A stretch of DNA of 64,000 nucleotides from Pseudalkalibacillus sp045920555. Its GTDB lineage: Bacteria; Bacillota; Bacilli; Bacillales; Fictibacillaceae. Shown here one piece after another: positions 8,984-17,004 of this stretch (positions within the stretch are counted from its first letter, which is position 1; each line of letters opens with the position of its first letter). Made by a program: the position numbers and the translations under genes. Where the stretch lies: NCBI RefSeq assembly GCF_045920555.1, contig NZ_CP174509.1, positions 4,526,001-4,590,000 of the forward strand, read 5' to 3'. A model generated the notes under the pieces. That model was given only the letters and a program-made list of their open reading frames with translations. It did no database searches and was not told the origin of the DNA.

Positions 8984-9009
8984 TACGGTTAATTGTGTAA
9001 AAAGTTTCA
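8984..9009 (-). promoter_or_regulatory. Sigma-W promoter of the pspA-yuaF-floT operon
   Basis: On the minus strand TGAAAC (9009-9004), a 16-base spacer and CGTA (8987-8984) match the sigma-W consensus exactly, with a T run after the -35 box. It lies about 60 bases before the pspA start. Confidence 0.88.
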
Positions 9010-9059
9010 TATATTTGTAAAATAATTTTAATGATGATTTTTTATTGGAAAGCGTTCCA

Positions 9060-9130
9060 AGTGAGACCGACGCAGCGAAGAATGAGCGAGGAGGCTTGCG
9101 GATCGCCTGCGGAAAGGGAGTGAATTTCGT
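9060..9130 (-). repeat. Truncated copy of the GC-rich Bacillaceae dispersed repeat
   Basis: Contains GCGAGGAGGCTTGCGGATCG, CCTGCGGAAAGGGAGTGAATTTCG and, at the other end, a degenerate GTGAGACC. It is the reverse-complement counterpart of the elements at 26370-26463 and 26974-27163 but lacks one arm. Confidence 0.75.
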
Positions 9131-9162
9131 AAAAATAAACAATTACGTATAACAGTGCCAAA

Positions 9163-9188
9163 AAAATAAACAACCTTTTCAGGCTGTT
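9163..9188 (-). terminator. Terminator of the histidine kinase gene
   Basis: Minus-strand stem AACAGCCT-GAAA-AGGTTGTT followed by TATTTTTTT, immediately 3' of the kinase stop. Confidence 0.8.
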
Positions 9189-9189
9189 A

Positions 9190-10619
9190 TTAATTAGTCG
9201 GAAGTTTGATCATGAAGGTGGTCCCTTCTCCAAGCTCACTTTCCACCTTGATCGTTCCTTTATGATTTTGTATGATTCGATAACTAACCATCAGACCTAG
9301 CCCTGTTCCTTTACTCTTCGTCGTGTAAAAAGGTTCTCCAAGCCTTTCAATGATTTCAGGAGAAATTCCACAGCCCTCATCTTTTATCGTAATGGATACG
9401 GAGTCCGTGTTTCCCCTCGCTACTTTTACCCATAAGTTGCCTCCACTTTCCATGCATTCGATTCCATTTTTGATCAAATTGATGAATACTTGTTTCAATT
9501 GGTTTTTTTCACATAAGACGTTTGGTAAATTCTCCTCTATCAATATCCGGAGGGATACATTCTTCAACTTGGCTTGTGGAGCCATGAATGTAATTGTGTT
9601 TTTCATGATTGTACTTATATCCTCTTGGGAAATGTGGTGAGCTTGAGATTTTGAGAGAATCATAAACTCGGAAATGATCTTGTCGATGCGATCGAATTCA
9701 TTCAATATGACATCATGGTAGTCAAGATTACAAGGGTCTTCTTTCAAGAGCTGGATGAAACCTTTGATTGCGGTGATCGGATTTCTGATTTCGTGGCCGA
9801 TCCCTGCAGCCAATTCTCCAACTACTTGCAGGGTTTCGGATTTCCTTAAAGATTCCTCTAATTCTTTTTTATCGGTAATATCCCTTAAAATGGTGAGGTG
9901 GACACCCTGGAGGATATTTGCCTTTGCTACAAAATCGACATGGGGTTCCGCCCGTCCATTCTTTTGAGAACTGTTTCCCCTTTTATGCTTTCATCCGTTT
10001 TTAACTTTTCCAGTGACCTGTTGAGATGTTCCATCAAATCAGCTGGATATTCTCCCTCCTTAATATTTTCAATTGAAATTCCAAACAACTTGCTGGCTGC
10101 ATGGTTCGATTCGATAGGTACTCCTTCGTCATTGAAGAAAATGATCGCATCCTGTGCCTCATTAAAAATCGCTGTGAACTTCCCCTTTTCGCTGTTTATT
10201 TTTTGCTCTGTAATATCAATAGCTGTTCCAACTACTTCAATCGTTTTTCCGTTATCAATAATTGGGGACAATATGGCCAAATAGTAGTGATCTTTAAAGA
10301 AGATCTCGAAAGTGACAAGCTCGCCTTGATATGCCAATTCATAATTTTCGTTTAAGATCGACGCGGCATCTGGCGGAAACATTTCCTCAACCGAGTGTCC
10401 TACCAGTGAAGCGCTGTGCAGTTGGTTCTGCTTCGATAATATGTCATTTGAAAAAGTATAGATGAATTTCCCCTCACCACGTTTAATAAATTTAAAAAGA
10501 ACACAAAACAAATTGTTAAAGATGTTTTCATAGTTTTTTAATTCTTGTCGTAAATTTGAATTAATTTCCCTCAACTCAGCTAATTCTGAAAAGCCTATGC
10601 CTGCCTCAACTCTTTTCAT
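9190..10619 (-). pseudogene. PAS-domain sensor histidine kinase, split by one frameshift
   Basis: The first part (from ATG 10619, chosen for the AAAGGTGG site upstream) has two PAS-like regions: about residues 25-130 and 145-230, the second with DAIIFFNDEGVPIESNHAASKLFG. The second part holds the H-box GIGHEIRNPITAIKGF, N-box QVFINLIKNGIECM, G1 DEGCGIS and G2 GTGLGLMVSYRII. The joint near 9950 needs one extra base after MDGR to run on into PHVDFVAKANILQGV, so a single-base deletion separates sensor from kinase. Intact, it would be a ~476-residue soluble kinase like the sporulation KinA/KinE class. Either a recent pseudogene or a sequencing error. Confidence 0.8.
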
Positions 10620-10770
10620 TACTTTTCCACCTTTATAATAAAAATTCATTTAGGATGTATGTTTTTCTTTTAAAAATTATTATTCTCTTTTTCATAGGCT
10701 CATTCCTCTCTTTAATCTAAAGTTTGTAGTACTATTTACTCAACACTAATTATATTGATGAGGTGATTGT

Positions 10771-11505
10771 ATGCGTAGTTCTAATCCTAGTTTAAATGAT
10801 AAAACATTCCGTAGATTCCAAGGAACAGCTTCTGAAGGTAATGCCATGACAATCGGTGGTGCCGTAAATCGAACCTTCATCCTTCTTGTCGTGTTAATGG
10901 GAAGTGCCTTCTATTCCTGGAATCAGTACTTTTCAGGAGATACGGTTCAGCATCTGTTGTGGATTGGCATTCTTGGCGGACTAATAATGGCTTTAGTTAC
11001 AGCATTCATTCCTAAAGTCTCCCCTATAACAGCTCCGGCCTATGCTTTACTTAAGGGATTGGCGATTGGTTCCCTTTCTGCGATCTATGAATCTCAATAC
11101 AGCGGCATCACTTTACAGGCCGCTCTACTGACGATCAGTACTCTACTGGCGATGCTTTTGTTATATAAGACTGGGGCAATCAAAGTTACGAAGAATTTCA
11201 GAATCGGAGTCATATCTGCTACTATGGGGATTTTCTTCGTGTATTTGATTAATATCATCCTGAGGTTTTTCGGAATGAACGTTCCTTTTCTCCATGACAC
11301 AGGATTGGTTGGAATCATCATTTCTTTGGTCATCGTTACTGTAGCCGCACTGAATTTAGTCTTGGATTTCGATTTCATTGAATCAGGTGCCAGACAACAA
11401 GTACCGAAATATATGGAATGGTATGCCGGATTTGGATTATTGGTAACACTCGTTTGGTTGTATATTGAAATGTTAAGGCTGTTGGCTAAGATCAGAAGAA
11501 ATTGA
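10771..11505 (+). CDS. Bax inhibitor-1 / YccA family membrane protein
   Basis: 244 residues with about seven hydrophobic helices after a polar N-terminus. The opening NAMTIGGAVNRTFILLVVLM and the KGLAIGSLSAIYE and late LDFDFIESGARQQVPKYMEWY motifs are those of the YccA-like branch of the BI-1 (TMBIM) family, which includes pH-gated calcium leak channels such as B. subtilis YetJ. GAGGTG lies 8 bases before the ATG. The paired aspartates in VLDFDF and the late DFIESG resemble the acidic sensor of the family. Monocistronic as far as visible. Confidence 0.9.
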   Translation: MRSSNPSLNDKTFRRFQGTASEGNAMTIGGAVNRTFILLVVLMGSAFYSWNQYFSGDTVQHLLWIGILGGLIMALVTAFIPKVSPITAPAYALLKGLAIGSLSAIYESQYSGITLQAALLTISTLLAMLLLYKTGAIKVTKNFRIGVISATMGIFFVYLINIILRFFGMNVPFLHDTGLVGIIISLVIVTVAALNLVLDFDFIESGARQQVPKYMEWYAGFGLLVTLVWLYIEMLRLLAKIRRN

Positions 11506-11520
11506 TATGGGGGCATCGGA

Positions 11521-11928
11521 ATGAGCAAATTGAGGGTGGAGCATGCGAAGTCTTGGTTTCATGACGTTTTTGGGAGAGGTGACCTGGATCGGTTAGATGA
11601 AATTACTATTGGTGAGGTAAAAATAGAAACTGCAGGCCGTCATTCAGTCGGATATTGGATTCCTTGATTGGTACCGTTCGACTTTCACAAACAGTGAGTG
11701 GGAATTAGATGATCTCATTACAGGGGATGAAAAGGTTGTTATCCGCTATACTGGAACAAGTACGTATGCGGATGGCTTGGATTACCTGCACGGGAAGAGC
11801 CGGTAAAGGAAACGGGAGTATTGATTTTTGCTTATGATGGGGATCTGATCAGCAAAGTATGGTGTGAATTAAGCGACCTGGAAGTATTTAGTGACTTAGG
11901 CGGGCTAGCACATACCAAAAAAAGCTGA
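11521..11928 (+). pseudogene. SnoaL-like / ester-cyclase-type protein, frameshifted
   Basis: Three frames together read as one SnoaL-like fold protein of ~135 residues: HAKSWFHDVFGRGDLDRLDEIT, then DIGFLDWYRSTFTNSEW, VVIRYTGTSTYADG, and PVKETGVLIFAYDGDL with SKVWCELSDLEVFSDLGGLA. The first frame ends at a TGA after SVGYWIP, and another shift falls near GLDYLHG. The upstream ribosome site is weak. These proteins are small alpha/beta barrels of varied function, so no substrate can be proposed. Broken unless the indels are sequencing errors. Confidence 0.65.
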
Positions 11929-11984
11929 AAGCTGAGAATGTCAGAAAAACTCTGTTATACCCAGGGTTTTGAACCCAAACATAA

Positions 11985-12013
11985 GGGTTGATCCGAAATC
12001 ATCGGGTCAACCC
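11985..12013 (+). terminator. Stable hairpin after the SnoaL-like gene
   Basis: GGGTTGATCCGA / TCGGGTCAACCC around a short loop. It lacks a proper T run on either side. It is almost the same sequence as the terminator stem at 2771-2793. Confidence 0.55.
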
Positions 12014-12120
12014 CTATTCAGGCCGTAACTCCTACGAATAAAACAACAGTCCCATAAAATGATACACATTTGTCGGATGAAACAGAGAACCATTCCATAT
12101 ATAATAAAGTCAGTGGACTT

Positions 12121-12170
12121 CGGTACCTGATACGGTTGAGAGTAAGCACCTTTTTTGGTGCCTGGTACCG
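12121..12170. repeat. Palindromic GGTGCC/GGTACC repeat element
   Basis: Outer arms CGGTACC (12121-12127) and GGTACCG (12164-12170) enclose GCACC-TTTTTT-GGTGC and a CTGATACGG variant. It belongs to the same motif family as the cluster at 18708-18860. It lies 26 bases before the MurG paralogue. The rest of the 11929-12195 gap shows nothing further apart from the hairpin above. Confidence 0.65.
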
Positions 12171-12195
12171 TAGCATTTAATAAAGGATGATGTAG

Positions 12196-13263
12196 ATGAA
12201 GCGTATTTTATTAACGGGGGGCGGCTCGACCGGTCATGTTGCTGTCAATCTTGCTTTGATCCCTCACTTGAAACGTAACAATTGGGAAATCCATTATATA
12301 GGCTCACACAATGGGATTGAACGTGAATTGATCGAACATATACCTGAAGTAACCTATTATCCGATTTCCACCGGGAAGCTGCGAAGATACTTTGACATTA
12401 ATAACTTTAAGGACCCGTTCCGTGTCATTAAAGGGATCGGCCAGGCTTTTCGGATCATCCGGAAGGTAAAGCCGAGTATCGTCTTCTCCAAAGGCGGATT
12501 CGTGTCGGTTCCAGTCATTCTTGCTTCTCGACTTACGAAAACACCTGTCATTTCTCACGAGTCAGACATGAGTCCTGGGCTTGCGAATAAAATTTCAATG
12601 CCTTTTGCTTCAAAGGTTTGTGTGACTTTCCCTGAAACACTCAAACATCTCCCTGAAGATAAAGGGATTTTACTAGGGTCAATTGTTCGTGAAGAACTGA
12701 GGACAGGCTCGAAGCGAAAAGGACTCCATTTATGCGATTTCACTGAATCCAAGCCAGTCATCCTCGTGATGGGTGGAAGCCAGGGAGCGAAGAGAATCAA
12801 TGAAGCGATCAGAAGCCTGGTACCTACATTGACGAAAAAATACCAGATCGTTCATCTTTGTGGAAAAGGGAAAGTCGATAAAACAATAAACGTCCATGGA
12901 TATAAACAATTTGAATATATAAAAGATGAGTTGCCGGACATTCTAGCCATGACAGATTTAGTCGTCACACGAGCGGGTTCAAACTCGATCTATGAATTTC
13001 TCGATTTACAAATCCCGATGATTCTTGTCCCGCTCCCACTCAGCCAGAGCCGGGGCGATCAAATCCAGAACGCTGAATCTTTTAAAAAGCAAGGCTTCGC
13101 TGAAGTGATACAGGAAGAAGATGTCACGGACGAATCCCTTCATCAGTTGATCGAAAAAACATTCAATGAACGAGACAAGTATAAAGGAAGCATGCAGCGG
13201 AGCGAGCAAAGCAACCCACTTGAAAAGCTGTACGGATTACTTGAAAAGTACAGCAAATACTAG
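12196..13263 (+). CDS. murG: MurG-type UDP-GlcNAc transferase (likely second MurG)
   Basis: Family GT28 enzyme that adds GlcNAc to lipid I on the cytosolic membrane face, giving lipid II. 355 residues. Motifs: GGGSTGHV at the N-terminus (MurG usually GGGTAGHV), SKGGFVSVPV, HESDMSPGLAN, VMGGSQGA and the donor-binding TRAGSNSIYEF with LPLSQSRGDQIQNA. The differences from canonical MurG and the absence of any mur/fts neighbours indicate the stand-alone MurG paralogue found in some Bacillus species rather than the cell-division cluster copy. AAAGGATG precedes the start. Alternative: transfer to another polyprenyl-linked acceptor. Confidence 0.85.
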   Translation: MKRILLTGGGSTGHVAVNLALIPHLKRNNWEIHYIGSHNGIERELIEHIPEVTYYPISTGKLRRYFDINNFKDPFRVIKGIGQAFRIIRKVKPSIVFSKGGFVSVPVILASRLTKTPVISHESDMSPGLANKISMPFASKVCVTFPETLKHLPEDKGILLGSIVREELRTGSKRKGLHLCDFTESKPVILVMGGSQGAKRINEAIRSLVPTLTKKYQIVHLCGKGKVDKTINVHGYKQFEYIKDELPDILAMTDLVVTRAGSNSIYEFLDLQIPMILVPLPLSQSRGDQIQNAESFKKQGFAEVIQEEDVTDESLHQLIEKTFNERDKYKGSMQRSEQSNPLEKLYGLLEKYSKY

Positions 13264-13270
13264 TTATCAT

Positions 13271-13299
13271 TTGATTTTCTATTCAACTATCATTAAACT
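13271..13299 (+). promoter_or_regulatory. Likely sigma-A promoter of the riboswitch transcript
   Basis: TTGATT (13271-13276), 17-base spacer, TAAACT (13294-13299). Transcription would start about 25 bases before the aptamer. Confidence 0.5.
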
Positions 13300-13330
13300 A
13301 TAAACAAGAAAACTTCATAGGCTCATTCCT

Positions 13331-13424
13331 TAAAGGGGAGTAGCTTACCACAACAAGGTCGTCATTACAGGAATCTATTCCTCGGCTTTGTTGGCAACAT
13401 CTTGTTGTTAGCGAGACCTTTACC
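13331..13424 (+). promoter_or_regulatory. yybP-ykoY (manganese) riboswitch aptamer
   Basis: Conserved pieces are present in order: TAAAGGGGAGTAGC at 13331, a CAACAAG / CTTGTTG arm, GGCAACATC, and TAGCGAGACCTTTACC at the end. TAAAGG pairs with CCTTTA to close the switch. Known members of this family bind Mn2+ and turn on metal-homeostasis genes such as TerC-type exporters. Downstream, CTGGTGGTCTC (13439-13449) can pair either with the aptamer 3' strand (GAGACC...ACCAG) or with GATCACC of the terminator, so ligand binding would free it to act as antiterminator: an ON switch by inference. Confidence 0.85.
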
Positions 13425-13460
13425 AGTTGTTCGAATTTCTGGTGGTCTCTTTTAAATAGA

Positions 13461-13492
13461 CGTGATCACCGGATAAGGTGGTCACGTTTTTT
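13461..13492 (+). terminator. Riboswitch-controlled terminator
   Basis: CGTGATCACC-GGATAA-GGTGGTCACG followed by TTTTTT, 25 bases before the 37-residue reading frame. Confidence 0.9.
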
Positions 13493-13517
13493 CATTCCTA
13501 TGAAAGGAGAGGAGAAA

Positions 13518-13631
13518 ATGGCAATTAAAAAACTGATCAAAGCATTCATCCTGAAGAAGGGATACAGTGTTGCAAAGAATCATATCATCCCTATGGCAAA
13601 GAGAGAATTTAAGAAACGTCGTAAAAGATAA
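13518..13631 (+). CDS. 37-residue basic peptide under manganese riboswitch control
   Basis: ATG at 13518 follows AGGAGAGGAG. The peptide begins MAIKKLIKAFILKKG and ends in a run of arginine and lysine (FKKRRKR), with an amphipathic, hydrophobic/basic pattern suggesting membrane association. I recognise no family. It is the first frame after the riboswitch terminator, followed 41 bases later by a lipoprotein gene on the same strand, so both should respond to the ligand. It is not a TerC or MntP homologue, the usual genes behind this riboswitch. A role in metal homeostasis is inference from position only. Confidence 0.7.
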   Translation: MAIKKLIKAFILKKGYSVAKNHIIPMAKREFKKRRKR

Positions 13632-13672
13632 ATTTTAGCGAAGAACTAAAACAAGTTAAAAGGAGAAATGAC

Positions 13673-14125
13673 ATGAAAAAATGGTTGCTTTCCAGTGTGA
13701 TGGTGTTAATTTCGATCATGATCCTAAGCGGATGCTCCCTACTTCAAGGAGTCAATAATACACTTGAATATGTAAACGAGGCTACGAACTATATCAATAC
13801 TGCAAGCACCTTTGCCGATGAAGTCCCTGCACTTGCTGAACAAGCGGTCTCTGATAAGAATGCGCGCGTCGAGCTGGAGGAAAGACTCAATCAGATGAAG
13901 TCAGATATTACAGCATTCAATGAGTTGGATCCACCAGGAGTGGCTGAAGGCGTTCATGAGAAAATAGAAGGTTACAATGACACCCTCGAGCAAGGTATTG
14001 ACGGTTATTTAAGTAAGGTTGAAAATGGAGAAGTAGACCCGAAGATGCTTGAAGACTACGAAATCCTTCAAACAATCAATCAATTGACGAATATAAAGAA
14101 CCAGCTTGAACAGCTGGGTTCATGA
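13673..14125 (+). CDS. Lipoprotein, DUF6376-like
   Basis: 150 residues. A lipoprotein signal ends in ILSGC (Cys21), so the protein should be anchored on the outer face of the membrane. The mature part is helical: LLQGVNNTLEYVNEATNYIN, EVPALAEQAV and an acidic C-terminal half ending in QTINQLTNIKNQLEQL. This matches the DUF6376 lipoproteins of Bacillus, of unknown function. AAAGGAG precedes the start. It is probably co-transcribed with the 37-residue peptide behind the manganese riboswitch, and ends at a strong bidirectional terminator. Confidence 0.8.
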   Translation: MKKWLLSSVMVLISIMILSGCSLLQGVNNTLEYVNEATNYINTASTFADEVPALAEQAVSDKNARVELEERLNQMKSDITAFNELDPPGVAEGVHEKIEGYNDTLEQGIDGYLSKVENGEVDPKMLEDYEILQTINQLTNIKNQLEQLGS

Positions 14126-14133
14126 TATATATG

Positions 14134-14187
14134 AAAAAGGACTGCCCCGTTTCCTAAACGAAGACTCTGGCCAGTCCTTTTTTTATT
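14134..14187. terminator. Bidirectional terminator
   Basis: AAGGACTG / CAGTCCTT arms with A and T runs on opposite sides (TTTTTTT on the plus side), between the lipoprotein gene and the convergent opp operon. Confidence 0.85.
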
Positions 14188-14193
14188 ATTGAA

Positions 14194-15098
14194 TTATCTC
14201 TGCACTTCAAAGTGCTTTATTTGAATGACATCAGCAGCGACGTAATGTTCATTTCCGATGTTGATCAAATGTGGTGGATACGGTGACAATGGAGGGACTT
14301 CTATTTTCTCCTGGGTAACGACCCTTTGTGTAGGATCATTTCTTGGAATGGATGAGAGCAGGGCCTTTGTATAAGGATGTACTGGATTTCTGTATATCTC
14401 TTCTTTCCCGGCAATTTCTAACATATGCCCTCCATTCAAGATGCCCACTCGGTCGCTCATATGATGGACGACACTTAAATCATGAGATATGAAAAGTGTT
14501 GTCAGATTGAATTCTTTTTTTAAATCTTTCAACAAATTCAATATTTGAGCCTGTACAGAAACATCCAAGGCTGAAACTGGTTCATCAGCAATAATCAGTC
14601 TGGGATTCATGACCAGGGCACGGGCTATTGCAACCCGCTGCCTTTGTCCCCCAGAGAAGTCGTGGATCGTCTTATGATAGGTACTTTTCGCCAACCCGAC
14701 ATTTTCAAGCATCCGGTAAGCTTTTTGTGTTCTTTCTTCAGGAGAAAACATTTTCTGTATGACCATTGGCTCTCTAGAATTTCCCCTACTCTTAGACGTG
14801 GGCTGAGAGACTCATAAGGATTTTGAAAAATCATTTGGAAATCCCTTCTCATTTCCCTCATTTTATTTCCAGTTAACTTGGAGATGTCTGCTCCATCAAA
14901 CTTTAGGAGTCCATAGTCAGGCAGCAATAGGCGTAAAATTGTCCTAGCCAGCGTTGTTTTTCCAGAACCTGATTCTCCAACAATACCTAAAGTCTCCCCT
15001 TCGTATACACTAAAAGTAACCCCTTCAATCGCTTTTTTTATATTCACACCATCATGAAAGGATGTAGATAGATTTTGCACTTCAACCAGCTTATTCAT
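14194..15098 (-). pseudogene. OppF-type peptide ABC transporter ATPase, frameshifted
   Basis: N-terminal half: Walker A GESGSGKTT and Q-loop MIFQNPYESLSPRLRVGEIL. C-terminal half in another frame: EPMVIQKMFSPEERTQKA, signature FSGGQRQRVAIARAL, Walker B LIIADEPVSALD, the H-loop FISHD and HPYTKALLSSIP. The two join near 14775 if one A is restored in the GAAGAGCC context, so a one-base deletion separates Walker A from the signature. It overlaps the upstream oppD gene by 4 bases (ATGA) as the last gene of the operon. As read, the importer would have only one functional ATPase. Confidence 0.85.
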
Positions 15099-16069
15099 AT
15101 ATTCGACACCTCAGGGCTTTCAGTAAAAAACCTGACATGATGCCCAGGTTCCACTTCAATCAAGGTTGAGGGGGAATGATATACTTTTTCATCTGCTGAG
15201 AACGTTTCAGGAGCAAAAATTCTTCCTTCATAGGCCGCTTCTTCACTTACGGCATCTCTTATCGTCAGGAGATGATCCCTTGGCTCTTCAATTTTCGGGA
15301 TGCTATTCATCAATCCCTTCGTATAGGGGTGAACCGGATTTTTAAATAGCGTAAATACATCAGCAGTTTCAACGATTTTCCCTCCAAACATCACAATTAC
15401 CCGATCGGCATACTCTGCAACTAATCCGAAATCATGTGTAATAAATAGAATGGAAGTACCCGTCGTTTGCTTGTAGTCATTCATAAGGTCCAAAATTTGT
15501 TTTTGTGTAGTAACATCAAGTGCTGTTGTCGGCTCATCAGCAATAATTAATTGAGGGTTACATGAAATAGCCATCGCAATGAGGGCACGTTGTTTCATCC
15601 CTCCAGAAAGCTGGCCAGGGTATTGATTGAAAACTTCTGTTGGCTTATGAAATCCAACTTTCGTTAATAGGCGCAGAGCTTCACATTTAAGCTCTTCACG
15701 ATTCATCATCCGATGATAAGCCAAACCTTCCGTAATCTGTTTTCCGATTTTCATAGACGGATTCAAGGAAATTGAAGCATCTTGAAAAATCATTGAGATT
15801 TTTTTACCGCGAATTTGCTGTAATTCTTTTTGGTCCAGTAATAATAAGTCTTTATCTTCGTAAAAAACATGCCCGCCAATAACCTGTCCGTTTCTGGGCA
15901 ACAGTCCTAACATAGACAGCGATGTTATACTTTTTCCAGATCCAGATTCTCCAATCAACGCAACGGTTTCACGTTTATCAATCGAAAAACTGACATCATC
16001 AATTGCGATAAACTCTTCTTTTTCCGACTTGAAAGCGACTTTAAGATTTCGAACCTCTAATAGTATCAT
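15095..16069 (-). CDS. OppD-type peptide ABC transporter ATPase
   Basis: Cytosolic ATPase of an oligopeptide/dipeptide importer. 324 residues with Walker A GESGSGKS, Q-loop IFQDASISLNPSMKIGKQ, signature LSGGMKQRALIAMAI, Walker B LIIADEPTTALD, H-loop ITHD and the Opp-type C-terminal extension beginning HPYTKGLMNSIP. It is translationally coupled on both sides (4-base ATGA overlaps) to the permease upstream and the OppF-type ATPase downstream. No solute-binding protein gene is present in the operon, so substrate capture must depend on a distant gene. Confidence 0.92.
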   Translation of the reverse strand: MILLEVRNLKVAFKSEKEEFIAIDDVSFSIDKRETVALIGESGSGKSITSLSMLGLLPRNGQVIGGHVFYEDKDLLLLDQKELQQIRGKKISMIFQDASISLNPSMKIGKQITEGLAYHRMMNREELKCEALRLLTKVGFHKPTEVFNQYPGQLSGGMKQRALIAMAISCNPQLIIADEPTTALDVTTQKQILDLMNDYKQTTGTSILFITHDFGLVAEYADRVIVMFGGKIVETADVFTLFKNPVHPYTKGLMNSIPKIEEPRDHLLTIRDAVSEEAAYEGRIFAPETFSADEKVYHSPSTLIEVEPGHHVRFFTESPEVSNI

Positions 16070-17004
16070 GACCCGCTCCCCCTGTCTGTCTGTTTCATCG
16101 TATTCTGCATTCCATTGATTATGAGATTCATAGAAAATATCGTCAATGAAAAGAAGGCTAACGGAATAAGAATTACATGCGGGTTATGTACGATCTCTTG
16201 AAAATTGTTGCCTATCAGACCTGACCATTCCCCGGTAAGCGAAACGAACACTTCATGTGTGCTCAAAAGATCCCCGTCCAAGATTGTTTTTACACCACCA
16301 AGAAAAATCAACAAAACGCCAAGATGAGCGAGCAAAATCAAAACTTGGATGATTTGTTGAGCGATCACCAATAAAAAACGACTAGCCATCTCCGGTAATA
16401 CGTGTTTGATATATACATAGCGATGCTTTGCCCCCAAAGAAAATGTACTGACAATGTGCTCCTTTCTTGAAATTCTTGCGATATCCTTTGAAAAAATAGA
16501 GATAAGGGGTGGGACTCCTATAAGAATCAATATGATGCACTGAATCGTCACAATCTCAAGAAAACCGCTCCCCTTCTCTGCTTGTTTTACCGCTAAAGGT
16601 GCCATTAACAAATAGGCCAATATGGAAGCAGGTACAAAGATGGTAGACTCGATGATGTCCTCTAACAAAGGCTTAAGTTTTGCATTGTATTGATGATAAA
16701 CAATTGCAAACAGACCTGAAAAGACAACTCGGAATACAGCAATCACAATAGCAACAAGCAATGTATATTTAGCCCCATTGATGAGGAGGATCAATAAATT
16801 CCTTCCAAATTTGTCCGTTCCAAATGGAGGGACTTGTGAAGGCGAAAATGGTGCTACATCAACCAGTCTCCCATCTTCGTATAAATATTTGACTTCCTCA
16901 GGATGGTCAAAAAACAAGAGGTACATGAAACTCAACATGATTAATGAAATGATGATGAAGCTTCCAATCAGGAACTGTGGTTGTTTCCATATGGTATGTC
17001 TCAT
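16066..17004 (-). CDS. Peptide ABC transporter permease, OppC-type
   Basis: 312 residues, one N-terminal helix (about residues 13-32) and five or six further helices. The long extracytosolic loop after the first helix, the FGTDKFGRNLLILL segment and the cytosolic GAKHRYVYIKHVLPE coupling loop fit the OppC/DppC (BPD_transp_1) family. It overlaps its neighbours by 4 bases on each side. The coupling motif is more divergent than in standard OppC, suggesting a specialised transporter. Confidence 0.85.
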   Translation of the reverse strand: MRHTIWKQPQFLIGSFIIISLIMLSFMYLLFFDHPEEVKYLYEDGRLVDVAPFSPSQVPPFGTDKFGRNLLILLINGAKYTLLVAIVIAVFRVVFSGLFAIVYHQYNAKLKPLLEDIIESTIFVPASILAYLLMAPLAVKQAEKGSGFLEIVTIQCIILILIGVPPLISIFSKDIARISRKEHIVSTFSLGAKHRYVYIKHVLPEMASRFLLVIAQQIIQVLILLAHLGVLLIFLGGVKTILDGDLLSTHEVFVSLTGEWSGLIGNNFQEIVHNPHVILIPLAFFSLTIFSMNLIINGMQNTMKQTDRGSGS

